64,000 nt of DNA from Umezawaea sp036375055 (GTDB taxonomy: Bacteria; Actinomycetota; Actinomycetes; Mycobacteriales; Pseudonocardiaceae). A program made the translations under genes and the position numbers. The stretch is taken from assembly GCF_036375055.1 (NCBI RefSeq), contig NZ_DASUSQ010000011.1, positions 169,838 through 233,837 on the forward strand, written 5' to 3'. A model generated the notes under the pieces. That model saw only the letters and a list, made by a program, of their open reading frames with translations. It was not told where the DNA came from and ran no database searches. This document shows, one piece after another, positions 8,114 through 16,353 of this stretch (the stretch's first letter is position 1; each line of letters starts with the position of its first letter).

Positions 8114-9196
8114 ATGCGGATCACGTTCATCCTCCCGGTCTTCTCCAGGCTGCCGAGCGGCGGCTTCCGGGTGGTCTACGAGTACGCGAACCGGCTCACC
8201 GCGCGCGGCCACCGGGTGACCGTGGTGCACGAGCAGTGGTACGAGGGCTGGCACCGTCCGCTGAAGCACCTGCGCGAGATCGCGCGGGACCGGTGGCACG
8301 ACCGGCGGCCGGGTGGGCTCGCCGACTGGCTGCGCTGGATGCCGATCGACCCCGCCGTGCGGATGACCATGGTCACGAAGCTCGACGCCCGCGAACTGCC
8401 CGAGGGCGACGTCGTCGTGGCGACGTACTGGACGACCGCGCGCCTGCTCCCGCTGCTCGCCCCGGAGCAGGGCAGGCCGCTGCACCTCGTCCAGGGGTAC
8501 GAGGTCTGGGGCGTCGACGACCCCACCGAGGTGGACGCCGTCCTGCGCTCCGACGTGCCGAAGGTCGCCGTGTCGGGCTACCTCGCGTGCCTGCTGGAGG
8601 ACCTGGGGGTGCCGCGCGGGAGGGTGTCGGTCGTCCGCAACGGACTGGACCACTCGGTGTACCGGCCGCCGACGCCCGACGGGCCGCGCGGCACGAGCGT
8701 GAGCGTGCTGGCGGGTTCGGGGCCGCAGAAGGGGACGGCCACCGTCGTCGCCGCCCTCGAACGGGTGCGCGAGCAGCTCCCGGACCTCCGGGTGAACGCG
8801 TTCGGAGCCGAGAAGCGGCCCTCGGTGCTGCCCGGCTGGATGGGCTACTCCCGTGCGCGCAACGGCCGGGAGCAGGCGAGTCGGGCGTACCGGGCCAGCG
8901 CGGTCCACCTGTGCGGGTCCGTGCAGGAGGGGTGGGGGTTCCCGGTCGCCGAGGCGATGGCCTGCGGCACGGCGGTGGTGACCACGCGCAACGGTGGCGT
9001 GGAGGACTTCTGCGCGGACGGGCGGAACTCGCTGCTCGTGGACGTCGGCGACGCCGACGGCATGGCGGGGGCCGTGCTGCGGCTCCTGCGCGACGGGGAG
9101 TCGCGCCGTCGACTGGTCGAATCGGGTCTGCGCACCGCGGCGTCGATGGACTGGGAGGAGTCGGCGGACTCGTTCCTCGCGGCGCTGCGGCCCTGA
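8114..9196 (+). CDS. glycosyltransferase family 4 protein
   Basis: 360 residues from ATG 8114 (MRITFILPVFSRLPSGGF), the usual opening of a GT-B enzyme; GTG 8072 would add 14 residues and cannot be excluded. The N-terminal acceptor domain has GGFRVVYEYANRLTARGHRVTVVH. The C-terminal donor domain has VRNGLDHSVYRPP and an intact EX7E motif in QEGWGFPVAEAMACGTAVVTTRNGG. Residues about 65-85 (RWHDRRPGGLADWLRW) are basic and aromatic, possibly a membrane contact. It is probably cotranscribed with the GT2 gene upstream. The sugar and acceptor cannot be predicted. Confidence 0.85.
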   Translation: MRITFILPVFSRLPSGGFRVVYEYANRLTARGHRVTVVHEQWYEGWHRPLKHLREIARDRWHDRRPGGLADWLRWMPIDPAVRMTMVTKLDARELPEGDVVVATYWTTARLLPLLAPEQGRPLHLVQGYEVWGVDDPTEVDAVLRSDVPKVAVSGYLACLLEDLGVPRGRVSVVRNGLDHSVYRPPTPDGPRGTSVSVLAGSGPQKGTATVVAALERVREQLPDLRVNAFGAEKRPSVLPGWMGYSRARNGREQASRAYRASAVHLCGSVQEGWGFPVAEAMACGTAVVTTRNGGVEDFCADGRNSLLVDVGDADGMAGAVLRLLRDGESRRRLVESGLRTAASMDWEESADSFLAALRP

Positions 9197-9208
9197 TCCG
9201 GCGGGACG

Positions 9209-9796
9209 TCACCCCGGCGCGACGGTCAGGTGCGCCTTCTCGCCCTGCGGGCCGATCAGGATGAGGAGTTCGGCCGACCGCTCGTCGGCGCTGCCGATCC
9301 AGTGGGGGACGCGCGCGTCGAACTCCGCCGCCTCGCCCGCCCGCAGCAGGAAGTCCCGTTCGCCCAGCAGGAACCGGACGCTCCCGTTCATCACGTAGAA
9401 CCACTCGTAGCCCCCGTGGGTGCGCGGCGCGGGCTCGCCCCAGCGCGACGCGGGCGGGTACACGACCTTGAACGCCTGGATGCCGCCCGCGCGCCGGGTC
9501 AGGGGGACGAAGACCATGCCGTCCCGCGTCACCGGGGTCAGGTGGACGCGCGGGTCGCCCGTGCGGGTCGAGCCGACGAGGTCGTCGAGCGGGACGCCGT
9601 GCACCCGTGCGAGCGGCAGCAGCTGCACCAGCGTCGGGTGCAGCTTCCCGGTCTCCAGGCGGGACAGGGTGCCCGCCGTCAGCCCGGTCTGCTCGGCCAG
9701 CTCCGCCAGGGTCGAGCCGCGGGCCCGGCGCAGCGCGCGCAACCGGGGCCCGAAGGCCGCCACCACGGAGTCCTCGAAGTCGTCCACCCTCACCAT
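9209..9796 (-). CDS. XRE-type HTH-cupin transcriptional regulator
   Basis: 195 residues from ATG 9796; a TTG 15 nt upstream (9811) is the alternative start. Residues about 15-70 are an HTH_3 domain (LRALRRARGSTLAELAEQTG, LTAGTLSRLETGK). About 105-180 are a cupin fold (GGYEWFYVMNGSVRFLLG, LLRAGEAAEFDARVPHWIG). Such proteins bind small ligands in the cupin barrel and usually repress or activate a neighbouring gene. The lipoprotein hydrolase gene is divergent, about 70 bp away, with an inverted repeat between, so it is the likely target. It converges with the GT4 gene, 12 bp apart. Confidence 0.87.
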   Translation of the reverse strand: MVRVDDFEDSVVAAFGPRLRALRRARGSTLAELAEQTGLTAGTLSRLETGKLHPTLVQLLPLARVHGVPLDDLVGSTRTGDPRVHLTPVTRDGMVFVPLTRRAGGIQAFKVVYPPASRWGEPAPRTHGGYEWFYVMNGSVRFLLGERDFLLRAGEAAEFDARVPHWIGSADERSAELLILIGPQGEKAHLTVAPG

Positions 9797-9807
9797 TTTG
9801 CCGATCC

Positions 9808-9821
9808 GCAACAGAAGTTGC
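9808..9821. promoter_or_regulatory. candidate operator GCAAC-AGAA-GTTGC
   Basis: A perfect 5-bp inverted repeat with a 4-bp spacer lies in the short space between the divergent XRE-cupin and hydrolase genes. It fits an HTH dimer site, but it is short and could be chance. Confidence 0.3.
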
Positions 9822-9867
9822 CAGCTCGAATTCCGACGGCGCAGGCTCGTCGCGGAGGTGAGACCTG

Positions 9868-10890
9868 ATGGTCAGGTACACGACGTTCCGCTTGACGCTC
9901 GTCGGCGCGGTCGCCGTGCTGCTGTGCACGCTCGGCTGCACCGCGGCGGGGCAGTCCCCCGGTGCGGGCGACCCGACGTCGAGCGCACCGGCGTTCGACG
10001 CGGCGACCCGCGGGGACGAGGAGTTCAACCGGCTGTTCACGCACCGGTTCGCCGAGGTCGACGGGGTGCGCCTGCACTACGTCGCGGGCGGCACCGGTGA
10101 CCCGCTCGTCCTGCTGCACGGCTGGCCGCAGACCTGGTACGCGTGGCGCGGCGTCATGCCCGCCCTGGCGGAGAGGTACACGGTCTACGCGCTGGACCTG
10201 CCCGGCCTCGGCGACAGCACCGGATCGCCCACCGGCTACGACAAGGCCACCCTGGCCCGCTACGTCCACGGGCTGCTCGCGGACGAACTCGGCCTGCGCG
10301 ACGTCCGGCTCGTGGGGCACGACCTGGGCGCGGGCGTCGGGGCGCGGTACGCCTCGCAGTACCCCGACGAGGTGGTCAGGTACGCCCACCTCGACTACCC
10401 CCTGCCCGGACCGGCGCTCAGCGCTGCGACCTACCGGACGTTCAGCTGGCACATGGCGTTCCACGACCAGGAGGGGATCCCGGAGATGCTGGTCGACGAC
10501 GACGTGCGCGAGTACCTGGCGTCGTTCTACCCGCTGGTCGCCCACGGGGGCGTGAGCTTCGGCGGCGCGGGAGCGGCGTCGCCGTTCAGCGAGGAGCAGG
10601 TCGACGAGTTCGCCAGGACCTACCGGCGCCCGGAGGTGCTCAGCGGCGGGTTCGACCTCTACCGGACCCTCGACCAGGACGAGCGGGACAACGCCGCGGC
10701 ACGACCGGTCGCCGTCCCGACGATGGTCATGGCGGCCGAGGGCACCCTCGCGTCGGCCCGGCCCACCGTGGAGCCGCTGTTCTCGGCCGTCGAACGGGCC
10801 GTCGAGGTGCCGGGTTCGGGGCACTGGCTGCCCGAGGAGAACCCGGAGTTCGTGACGCGGGAACTCCTCGACTTCCTGGCGGGCCCGTGA
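9868..10890 (+). CDS. alpha/beta-hydrolase lipoprotein, epoxide-hydrolase-like
   Basis: 340 residues. A signal peptide ends in the lipobox LCTLGC (Cys 24), predicting an outer-face membrane lipoprotein. The hydrolase fold follows: oxyanion motif HGWPQTWYAW, nucleophile elbow VGHDLGAGVG with Asp as nucleophile, and the catalytic His in VPGSGHWLPEE. Asp in place of Ser places it with epoxide hydrolases and haloalkane or haloacetate dehalogenases, not esterases. A cap region lies at about 165-250. GGAGG lies 10 nt before the ATG. It is probably controlled by the divergent XRE-cupin regulator. The substrate is unknown. Confidence 0.85.
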   Translation: MVRYTTFRLTLVGAVAVLLCTLGCTAAGQSPGAGDPTSSAPAFDAATRGDEEFNRLFTHRFAEVDGVRLHYVAGGTGDPLVLLHGWPQTWYAWRGVMPALAERYTVYALDLPGLGDSTGSPTGYDKATLARYVHGLLADELGLRDVRLVGHDLGAGVGARYASQYPDEVVRYAHLDYPLPGPALSAATYRTFSWHMAFHDQEGIPEMLVDDDVREYLASFYPLVAHGGVSFGGAGAASPFSEEQVDEFARTYRRPEVLSGGFDLYRTLDQDERDNAAARPVAVPTMVMAAEGTLASARPTVEPLFSAVERAVEVPGSGHWLPEENPEFVTRELLDFLAGP

Positions 10891-10937
10891 ACGGGGCGAG
10901 CGCGCAACCCGTCGGCGGGCCGGGACGTCCACCGTGC

Positions 10938-11840
10938 ATGAGATCAACTGCCGCACGTCCCACCGCGACGCTCGCGATCCTCGGCCTCGCGCTGGCGGTG
11001 ACGCCCGCGCCCGCCACGGCGGCCGACGGCGACGTGGTGACGAGGGTGGGCGAGGCGGACCGGGCCGCCGCCGTGTCCTACTGGACGCCGGAGAGGGTGG
11101 CGGCCCTCGGCGCGGACGACCGGCTGGCACCGGCCGAGACCACCGCCCGCCCGTGGGACGGTCCCGCGCCCGGTGTCGGACGGCTGTTCTACACGCAGGT
11201 GCCCCGTGGTGACGGGTCGTGCAGCGCGACGGTGGTCCCCAGCTCCAGCGGGGACGTCGCGTTCACCGCCGGGCACTGCGTCAACGCGGGCCTCGACCGG
11301 CACGACCGGCCGATCCAGGTCGTCAACGTCGTGTTCGTGCCCGGTTACGACCGCGGCGCTCGGCCGCACGGGACGTTCCCGGTCCGGGCGTTCGCCTGGC
11401 CCGACACCTACCGGGGCCCGTCCAGCTCCCGCGACGACGACGCCGTGGTCGCCGTGGACCCGGTCGACGGCAGGCACGTCGCCGACGTGGCGGGGACGCA
11501 GGGCATCTCGTTCGACCCGGTGCCGTCCCCCGTGGACACCACGATCCTCGGCTACCCGGTGTCCCGGCTGGCCAGGGGTGAGGCCCTGGTGTCCTGCGTG
11601 CTGCCCTCGACCTCCAGGACGAACTCGGTCCACTCGGCCTGGGACTCGGACTGCGACATGGCGGGCGGGTCGAGCGGCGGTCCGTGGCTGCGGGACTTCG
11701 ACCCGGCCACCGGCACGGGGACGATCTTCTCCGTCACCAGCAAGGGCACCGTGAACCTCGACGGCACCACCGAGGAGCTCAGCGGCGCGGCCTTCACCGA
11801 CGAGGTGCGGGACCTGTACCAGCGGGCGGGCGACCTCTGA
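10938..11840 (+). CDS. secreted trypsin-like serine protease
   Basis: 300 residues. A signal peptide ends near VTPAPATAADG. The chymotrypsin-fold catalytic parts are visible: His in VAFTAGHCVNAG, a candidate Asp in SRDDDAVVAVDP, and Ser in CDMAGGSSGGPWLRD. Cysteines in GSCSATVV/AGHC and around VSCVLP/SDCDM could form the usual disulfides. It resembles glutamyl-endopeptidase-like extracellular proteases with a propeptide of about 80 residues (YWTPERVAAL is typical of the pro-region). The frame stays open far upstream, but ATG 10938 is the only start that gives a signal peptide. Its last 47 nt overlap the convergent MFS gene. Confidence 0.87.
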   Translation: MRSTAARPTATLAILGLALAVTPAPATAADGDVVTRVGEADRAAAVSYWTPERVAALGADDRLAPAETTARPWDGPAPGVGRLFYTQVPRGDGSCSATVVPSSSGDVAFTAGHCVNAGLDRHDRPIQVVNVVFVPGYDRGARPHGTFPVRAFAWPDTYRGPSSSRDDDAVVAVDPVDGRHVADVAGTQGISFDPVPSPVDTTILGYPVSRLARGEALVSCVLPSTSRTNSVHSAWDSDCDMAGGSSGGPWLRDFDPATGTGTIFSVTSKGTVNLDGTTEELSGAAFTDEVRDLYQRAGDL

Positions 11841-13059
11841 CCGGTCGGTCCTCCGCGCCCCCGAGCCCGACCGCCACGCCTGCGGTCGGGCTCGGCCGTC
11901 CGGCCCGGAGCAGGCGGGTCGAGAACGCGACGGCGGCGGTCAGCAGCGCCAGTCCGCTGAGCGCCCACGGCACCGACCCGACACCGGTCTCGCGGGTGAG
12001 CAGGCCGATCAGCGGCGAGGCGACCAGCGGACCGGCCAGCGCGGCGGCGAAGAGGCGCGTCGCGCCGCGGCCGGTCGGCACCCGAGCGGCGTGCCACGCG
12101 ACGACGGCGGGGAACACCGGCGCGATGGCCAGCCCGGTGAGGCCGTAGGCCACCACCGCCGCCGGGGCGTGCGCGGCGAGGGCCGCGGTGCCGATCGCGG
12201 CGGTGGCGCAGGCGACGACCACGGCGCCGGGGTCGTACCGCAGCAGCAGGGGCGCGGCGGCGAGCCGTCCGGCCGCCAGGCCAAGCCAGAACACCGCCAC
12301 GGCCCCGGACGCCTGGCCGCCGGTCAGCGACGACGTGGCGACCAGGTGCGTGGTCGCCCAGCCCGCGGTCCCCGCCTCCAGGGCGACGTAGCAGAACAGG
12401 ACGAGCGCGAGGGACAGCACGACGGCGAGGGTCCGGTCCGGTCGGGCCCGATCGGGCTCGGACGCGGCGGCTGGCGTGAGCCGGAGCCCCGCGGTGAGGC
12501 ACAGCAGCGCCACCGCCACGGCGGCGCAGCCCCAGTAGGGCACGCGCGGGTCCGCGGGCGTCCACCCGACGACCAGGGGCGTGACGACGGCGCCGAGCCC
12601 GAAGGCCGCGCTGAGGGCGGTCAGCACCGCGCCACCGCGCGTGCCGAACGACCTGGCCAGCGTCAGGTTGAGGACGATGTCGACCACGCCGAAACCGATC
12701 CCGGCGACCAGCAGCGCTCCCCCGGCCGCCACCCCGTCCGGCACCAGTGGCAGCGCCGCGCACCCCGCGGCCATCAGCGCCGCGCCCGCGGTGAGCAGGG
12801 GCCCGGCCGCCGGGCGACGGCGGCGCAGCAGGCCCGCGGCGACGACGCCGAGCGCCGAGCCCGCCGAGAACGCGGCCAGCAGCCACCCGCCCTCGGAGGT
12901 GTCCAGGCCGAACCGGGCGCGCATCCCCGGCGTGGTCGGCCCGATGACGCTGGCGAGCGCGCCCAGCGCGAGGAACCCCACCACACCCGCGACCGCCAGC
13001 CGAAGGCGCGACGACTGACCGGCAATGCCGACTTCGGCAGCTTCTCGCATGTTTCGCAT
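11794..13059 (-). CDS. MFS transporter
   Basis: 421 residues with about 12 hydrophobic segments and a central Arg/Pro-rich loop near 205-215, as in major facilitator permeases. FGVVDIVLNLTLARSFGTRGGAVLTALSAAFGLGAVVTPLVVG resembles motifs around helices 4-5. Closest in style to drug or sugar-type MFS with a short basic C-terminal tail; direction and substrate cannot be told. It is divergent from a DeoR-type regulator, with starts 53 bp apart, and the first codons contain a palindrome, so DeoR control is likely. Start at 13059 or the internal Met 4. Confidence 0.85.
   Translation of the reverse strand: MRNMREAAEVGIAGQSSRLRLAVAGVVGFLALGALASVIGPTTPGMRARFGLDTSEGGWLLAAFSAGSALGVVAAGLLRRRRPAAGPLLTAGAALMAAGCAALPLVPDGVAAGGALLVAGIGFGVVDIVLNLTLARSFGTRGGAVLTALSAAFGLGAVVTPLVVGWTPADPRVPYWGCAAVAVALLCLTAGLRLTPAAASEPDRARPDRTLAVVLSLALVLFCYVALEAGTAGWATTHLVATSSLTGGQASGAVAVFWLGLAAGRLAAAPLLLRYDPGAVVVACATAAIGTAALAAHAPAAVVAYGLTGLAIAPVFPAVVAWHAARVPTGRGATRLFAAALAGPLVASPLIGLLTRETGVGSVPWALSGLALLTAAVAFSTRLLRAGRPSPTAGVAVGLGGAEDRPVRGRPPAGTGPAPRR
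13026..13039. promoter_or_regulatory. palindrome TGCCGA-CT-TCGGCA near the divergent MFS/DeoR starts
   Basis: A perfect 6-bp inverted repeat with a 2-bp spacer lies inside the first codons of the MFS gene. A second half-site, CTTCGGCA, occurs at 13072-13079 just before the DeoR gene. This fits a DeoR-type operator that would repress both genes. It is a motif inference only. Confidence 0.4.
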
Positions 13060-13112
13060 CTAATCGTGCATACTTCGGCATGGTCAAGCAGAAGTCGACA
13101 GGAGGTAGTGCG

Positions 13113-13880
13113 GTGCAGGTCTTCGCACCCGAGCGCCAGGCGCGGATCTTGAGCGAGTTGCGGCGGAACGGTCGGGTGGAGGTGGCCGCGCTGGCCGTCC
13201 TGTTCGAGGTCTCCGAGGACACCGTGCGCCGCGACCTGCGTGCGCTGTCCGCCGCGGGCCACCTGCACAAGACCCACGGCGGCGCGGTGCTGCTGGACAC
13301 CGCCAGGATGGACTGGACGGCCAGGGCCGACGTGGCCGCGGCGACGAAGAGGGCCATCGGGGAGACGGCAGCGACCGTCGTGCGCCCCGGCGACGTGCTG
13401 CTGCTGGACGCCGGGTCGACGGTGCTGGCGTTCGCCAGGGCGCTGGCGGTCCGCCCGCTGACGGTGGTGACGAACTCCCTCGACGTCGCGCTGGTCTTCG
13501 ACGCCGACCCGGAGGTCGACCTCGCGCTGACCGGGGGCCGGTGGGACCGCGGCTCCCGCGGCCTGACCGGCTCGGCCGCGGTCCTGTCCACCGCCCGCTA
13601 CCGCGCCGACTGGGCCTTCCTCGGCGCGTGCGCCCTGCACCCGTCCGTGGGCGCCACCGCGGTCGACCCGGCCGACGCCGACGTCAAGATCGCCATGGCG
13701 GACGCCGCCCTGCGCACCGCGGTGCTGGCCGACGTCACCAAGCACGGCCACGTCGAGCCCCACCTCGTGCTGCCGCCCGACCGGATCTCCCTCATCGTCA
13801 CCGACGCCGCCGAGGTGTCCGCCCCGTGGCTGGAGCGGCACGTGGAGGTGCTGACCCCACCAGCCGAACGCGACCGGTGA
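13113..13880 (+). CDS. DeoR/GlpR-family transcriptional regulator
   Basis: 255 residues from GTG 13113, chosen because GGAGG lies at 13101-13105; a longer frame from ATG 13080 lacks a site. Residues about 5-60 hold the DeoR HTH (RQARILSELRRNGRVEVAALA, VSEDTVRRDLRALSAAG) followed by the family LHKTHGGAVLL. The C-terminal DeoRC domain (about 70-240) has DVLLLDAGSTVLAFARAL and VLADVTKHGHV, the sugar-phosphate-binding isomerase-like fold. Such proteins usually repress sugar genes until a phosphosugar binds. The likely target is the divergent MFS transporter. Confidence 0.9.
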   Translation: MQVFAPERQARILSELRRNGRVEVAALAVLFEVSEDTVRRDLRALSAAGHLHKTHGGAVLLDTARMDWTARADVAAATKRAIGETAATVVRPGDVLLLDAGSTVLAFARALAVRPLTVVTNSLDVALVFDADPEVDLALTGGRWDRGSRGLTGSAAVLSTARYRADWAFLGACALHPSVGATAVDPADADVKIAMADAALRTAVLADVTKHGHVEPHLVLPPDRISLIVTDAAEVSAPWLERHVEVLTPPAERDR

Positions 13881-13889
13881 CCCGTGCCG

Positions 13890-14876
13890 CTACCCGCACA
13901 TCCCGTCGCAGTCGTACGCCCAGAGGGTTCCGCACGCCTCCCCGTAGTACACGCAGCGCTGCGGGCAGCAGAGGCCGTAGACGCACGGTCTGCCGTCGCA
14001 CCACGGGTCCTCGCTGGCGCACTCGCAGCGCGGCGGGTAGGGCCCGGCCGCGTCGCGCTCGTGCCCCGGGAGGGCCAGCACGCCCACGAGCGCGTACGCG
14101 GTGTCCGCGCCGAAGGCGTCGGTGACGGCCTCCCGGAGGCCGTCGAGCTCCGGGACCTCACCCCGGCGCAGCCCCCGCTCGCGGGCGAAGAGCTCGTCGC
14201 GGGAGGCGATCTCCGCCGCGCGGTCCAGCGCCCCGGCCCGCGCCTCCGTGAGCCGATCGCCGAACACCGCGCGGTACCGGTCGAACTGGTCCCGCCAGAG
14301 GCGTGCGCGCACGGTGGGCGACGACGCGCGGTAGACCTCGCGCCGGTAGGCCATCGGCATCGCCGCCACGTCGTCGTACGCCTGCGGCAGGGTCCCCCTG
14401 TTGGCCTCGACCCACGCCCGCGCCTCGTCCGCCGCCGACTCCTCCGCGACCGCGGGCGCGCCGCCCTTCCCGAGCACTCCCACCGCCACCACGGCTCCGG
14501 CCGCCAGCCGCAGGAGCTGGGCCCGGCTGAGCAGCCGCCCGGTCGGGGGCTCCTGCGGGGCGGTCCCCCGCCGCGCCTCGCCCAGGGCGCCGAGCACCCG
14601 TGCGGTCGACCGCGGTCCCAGGCGCAGGCACAGCGCGAGCCCCAGGCCGAGCCCCGTCCAGGTCCGGGCCGCGTCGCCGTCGACGCGCAGCAGCGCGGGA
14701 CGGTCCGTCGCCGCCGACCCGGTGCCGCGAGCCCGCCACCGCCGCACGTCGGGATGGCTCAGCGGCATGATCTCCAGCTTCCCGCCCGCCGCCCGGTCGA
14801 CGGAGGCCGACACCTCCCGGCACGTCCGGCACGACGCGTCGAAGGCGAGGATCCAGCGCGCTCCAGCACGTTCCAC
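13890..14876 (-). CDS. DCC thiol-oxidoreductase-like protein with fulvocin C-like C-terminus
   Basis: 328 residues. The N-terminal 100 residues resemble the thioredoxin-like DCC/DUF393 fold (WILAFDASCRTCREVS with C16xxC19). A hydrophobic stretch at about 118-138 (LLRLAAGAVVAVGVLG) could span the membrane or act as an export signal. About 145-275 is helical and polar. The last 45 residues contain ten Cys (CECASEDPWC, LCCPQRC, ACGTLW, DCDGMC), matching my memory of fulvocin C-related bacteriocin proteins; fulvocin C is a Cys-rich Myxococcus bacteriocin. I infer a redox domain joined to its own Cys-rich product. No transporter or immunity gene is adjacent. It converges with DeoR, 9 bp away. Confidence 0.7.
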   Translation of the reverse strand: MERAGARWILAFDASCRTCREVSASVDRAAGGKLEIMPLSHPDVRRWRARGTGSAATDRPALLRVDGDAARTWTGLGLGLALCLRLGPRSTARVLGALGEARRGTAPQEPPTGRLLSRAQLLRLAAGAVVAVGVLGKGGAPAVAEESAADEARAWVEANRGTLPQAYDDVAAMPMAYRREVYRASSPTVRARLWRDQFDRYRAVFGDRLTEARAGALDRAAEIASRDELFARERGLRRGEVPELDGLREAVTDAFGADTAYALVGVLALPGHERDAAGPYPPRCECASEDPWCDGRPCVYGLCCPQRCVYYGEACGTLWAYDCDGMCG

Positions 14877-15204
14877 GTTCGACTCCTCCTGAGACGTCCG
14901 CCGTCCGACCGGCGGCCGTCTCCACTAGGTTGGAAGTCCGGCCACCCGGCCGGTGCGGTCCGTTCCTAGTGCGTTCGGGTTGTGCACGATCGGAGGGCGG
15001 ACGGTGAACGAACAATTCGCGGACAACGGCGCGGTCCCGTCGGACCCGGTCACCACCCGCTATCGCCAAGGAATGCTGTGAGCGTTAACAGGCATTCATT
15101 TAGCTAATTCATTAGCCCTTGACGATCATCATGTTAGCGATAACAATCATTGTTCGTGACGCCTTGCTCCCCTCGGCGTCCGCTCCGCGACACCGAGGAG
15201 ATCG
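14877..15204. other. regulatory intergenic region, AT-rich in its right half
   Basis: 328 bp between divergent genes. Positions 15086-15155 are far more AT-rich than anything nearby. They hold two LacI-type operators, a TTGACG -35 element and a direct repeat of ATTCATT(T)AGC (near 15094 and 15108). The left part should contain the minus-strand promoter of the fulvocin-like gene, which I cannot place. Confidence 0.6.
15077..15145 (+). promoter_or_regulatory. galM promoter with two LacI-family operators
   Basis: Site 1 is TGTGAGCGTTAACA (15077-15090). Site 2 is TGTTAGCGATAACA (15132-15145). Both match the LacI-family pattern TGTTAGCG(C)TAACA with one or two changes, and their centres are 55 bp apart. 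TTGACG (15119-15124) and TAACAA (15141-15146, 16-bp spacing) form a plausible promoter whose -10 lies inside site 2, so binding would block initiation. No LacI-type gene lies in the window, so the regulator must act in trans. Confidence 0.65.
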
Positions 15205-16311
15205 ATGCCCCAGCGCGCGCCCGAGGTCAGCCGGGAGTTGTTCGGCAGGCTCGGCGACACCGACGTCCACCGGTACGTCCTGGCCTGGCCGGGCGGGCTG
15301 ACCGTGCGGGTGCTCGACTACGGCGGCGTGGTCCAGTCGCTGGAGGCGCCGGACCGCCGGGGTGAGCGGGCCAACGTGGTGCTCGGGTTCCGCACGCTCG
15401 ACGACTACGCGGCGAACAGCGAGCCGGGAGCGTCGAGGGCGTTCTTCGGCGCCGCCGTCGGCCGCTACGCCAACCGGATCGCCCACGGCACGTTCACCCT
15501 CGACGGCGTCGTCCACCGGCTCCCGGTCAACGACCACGGGCACACCCTGCACGGCGGGCCCGCCGGGTTCGACACGAAGGTCTGGGCGGCCACCGAGGTG
15601 GAGGACGCCGACAGCGTGGGGGTGCGGCTCGACCTGGTGAGCCCGGAAGCCGACCAGGGCTTCCCGGCGACGGTGGCCGCCGAGGTGACCTACCGCCTCG
15701 ACCGGCTCAACCGGCTGACCATCACCTACCGGGCGACCGCGGACGCGCCGACCGTGCTGAACCTGACCAACCACACCTACTGGAACCTGGCGGGTGAGGG
15801 CAGCGGCGACGTGCACGGGCAGTCGCTGCGCCTCAACGCGAGCCGCTTCTGCGCCGTGGACGAGACGCTGATCCCGGACGGCGACCCGGTCCCGGTCGAG
15901 GGCACGCCCTTCGACTTCCGGACGGCGACGCCGATCGGCGCTCGCGTCGACGGCGCCGACCCGCAGTTGCGCGCCGGGCACGGCTACGACCACAACTGGG
16001 TCCTCGACCGCACCGGCGGCTCGGCACCCTCGCCGGCCGCGCAGGCCCACGACCCGGTGTCCGGGCGGCGGCTGACGATGTGGACGACCGAGCCCGGTCT
16101 CCAGTTCTACTCGGGCAACCACCTCAGCTCGGACCTGATCGGCACCAGCGGTCGGCCGTACCACCGCCGAGCGGGCTTCGCGCTGGAGGCGCAGCACTTC
16201 CCGAACTCGCCGAACCGCCCGGACTTCCCCAGCACGGTGCTCCGGCCGGGGCAGGTCTACCACCAGGAGACGGTGTTCCAGCTGTCGGCGGAGGCCGGGG
16301 AGCCCGCCTGA
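15205..16311 (+). CDS. galM: aldose 1-epimerase (mutarotase)
   Basis: 368 residues, normal for the family. It interconverts alpha and beta anomers of hexoses such as galactose or glucose. Family motifs: FFGAAVGRYANRI, NDHGHTLHGGPAGFD (substrate-binding His), NLTNHTYWNLAG (catalytic His) and FALEAQHFPNSPNRPDFP with the catalytic Glu. There is no signal peptide, so it is cytosolic. ATG 15205 follows GAGGAG by 6 nt. It is not beside other galactose or arabinose genes; control by the LacI-type operators upstream suggests it belongs to a larger sugar regulon (inference). Confidence 0.93.
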   Translation: MPQRAPEVSRELFGRLGDTDVHRYVLAWPGGLTVRVLDYGGVVQSLEAPDRRGERANVVLGFRTLDDYAANSEPGASRAFFGAAVGRYANRIAHGTFTLDGVVHRLPVNDHGHTLHGGPAGFDTKVWAATEVEDADSVGVRLDLVSPEADQGFPATVAAEVTYRLDRLNRLTITYRATADAPTVLNLTNHTYWNLAGEGSGDVHGQSLRLNASRFCAVDETLIPDGDPVPVEGTPFDFRTATPIGARVDGADPQLRAGHGYDHNWVLDRTGGSAPSPAAQAHDPVSGRRLTMWTTEPGLQFYSGNHLSSDLIGTSGRPYHRRAGFALEAQHFPNSPNRPDFPSTVLRPGQVYHQETVFQLSAEAGEPA

Positions 16312-16353
16312 GCGCCGGGGCGGGCGCCCACCCGTGCCCCCACGGCGGTCCCC

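Noticed and set aside
9868..10890. Hydrolase as an ordinary serine esterase
   Set aside because: The nucleophile elbow is GHDLG, so Asp replaces Ser, as in epoxide hydrolases and dehalogenases.
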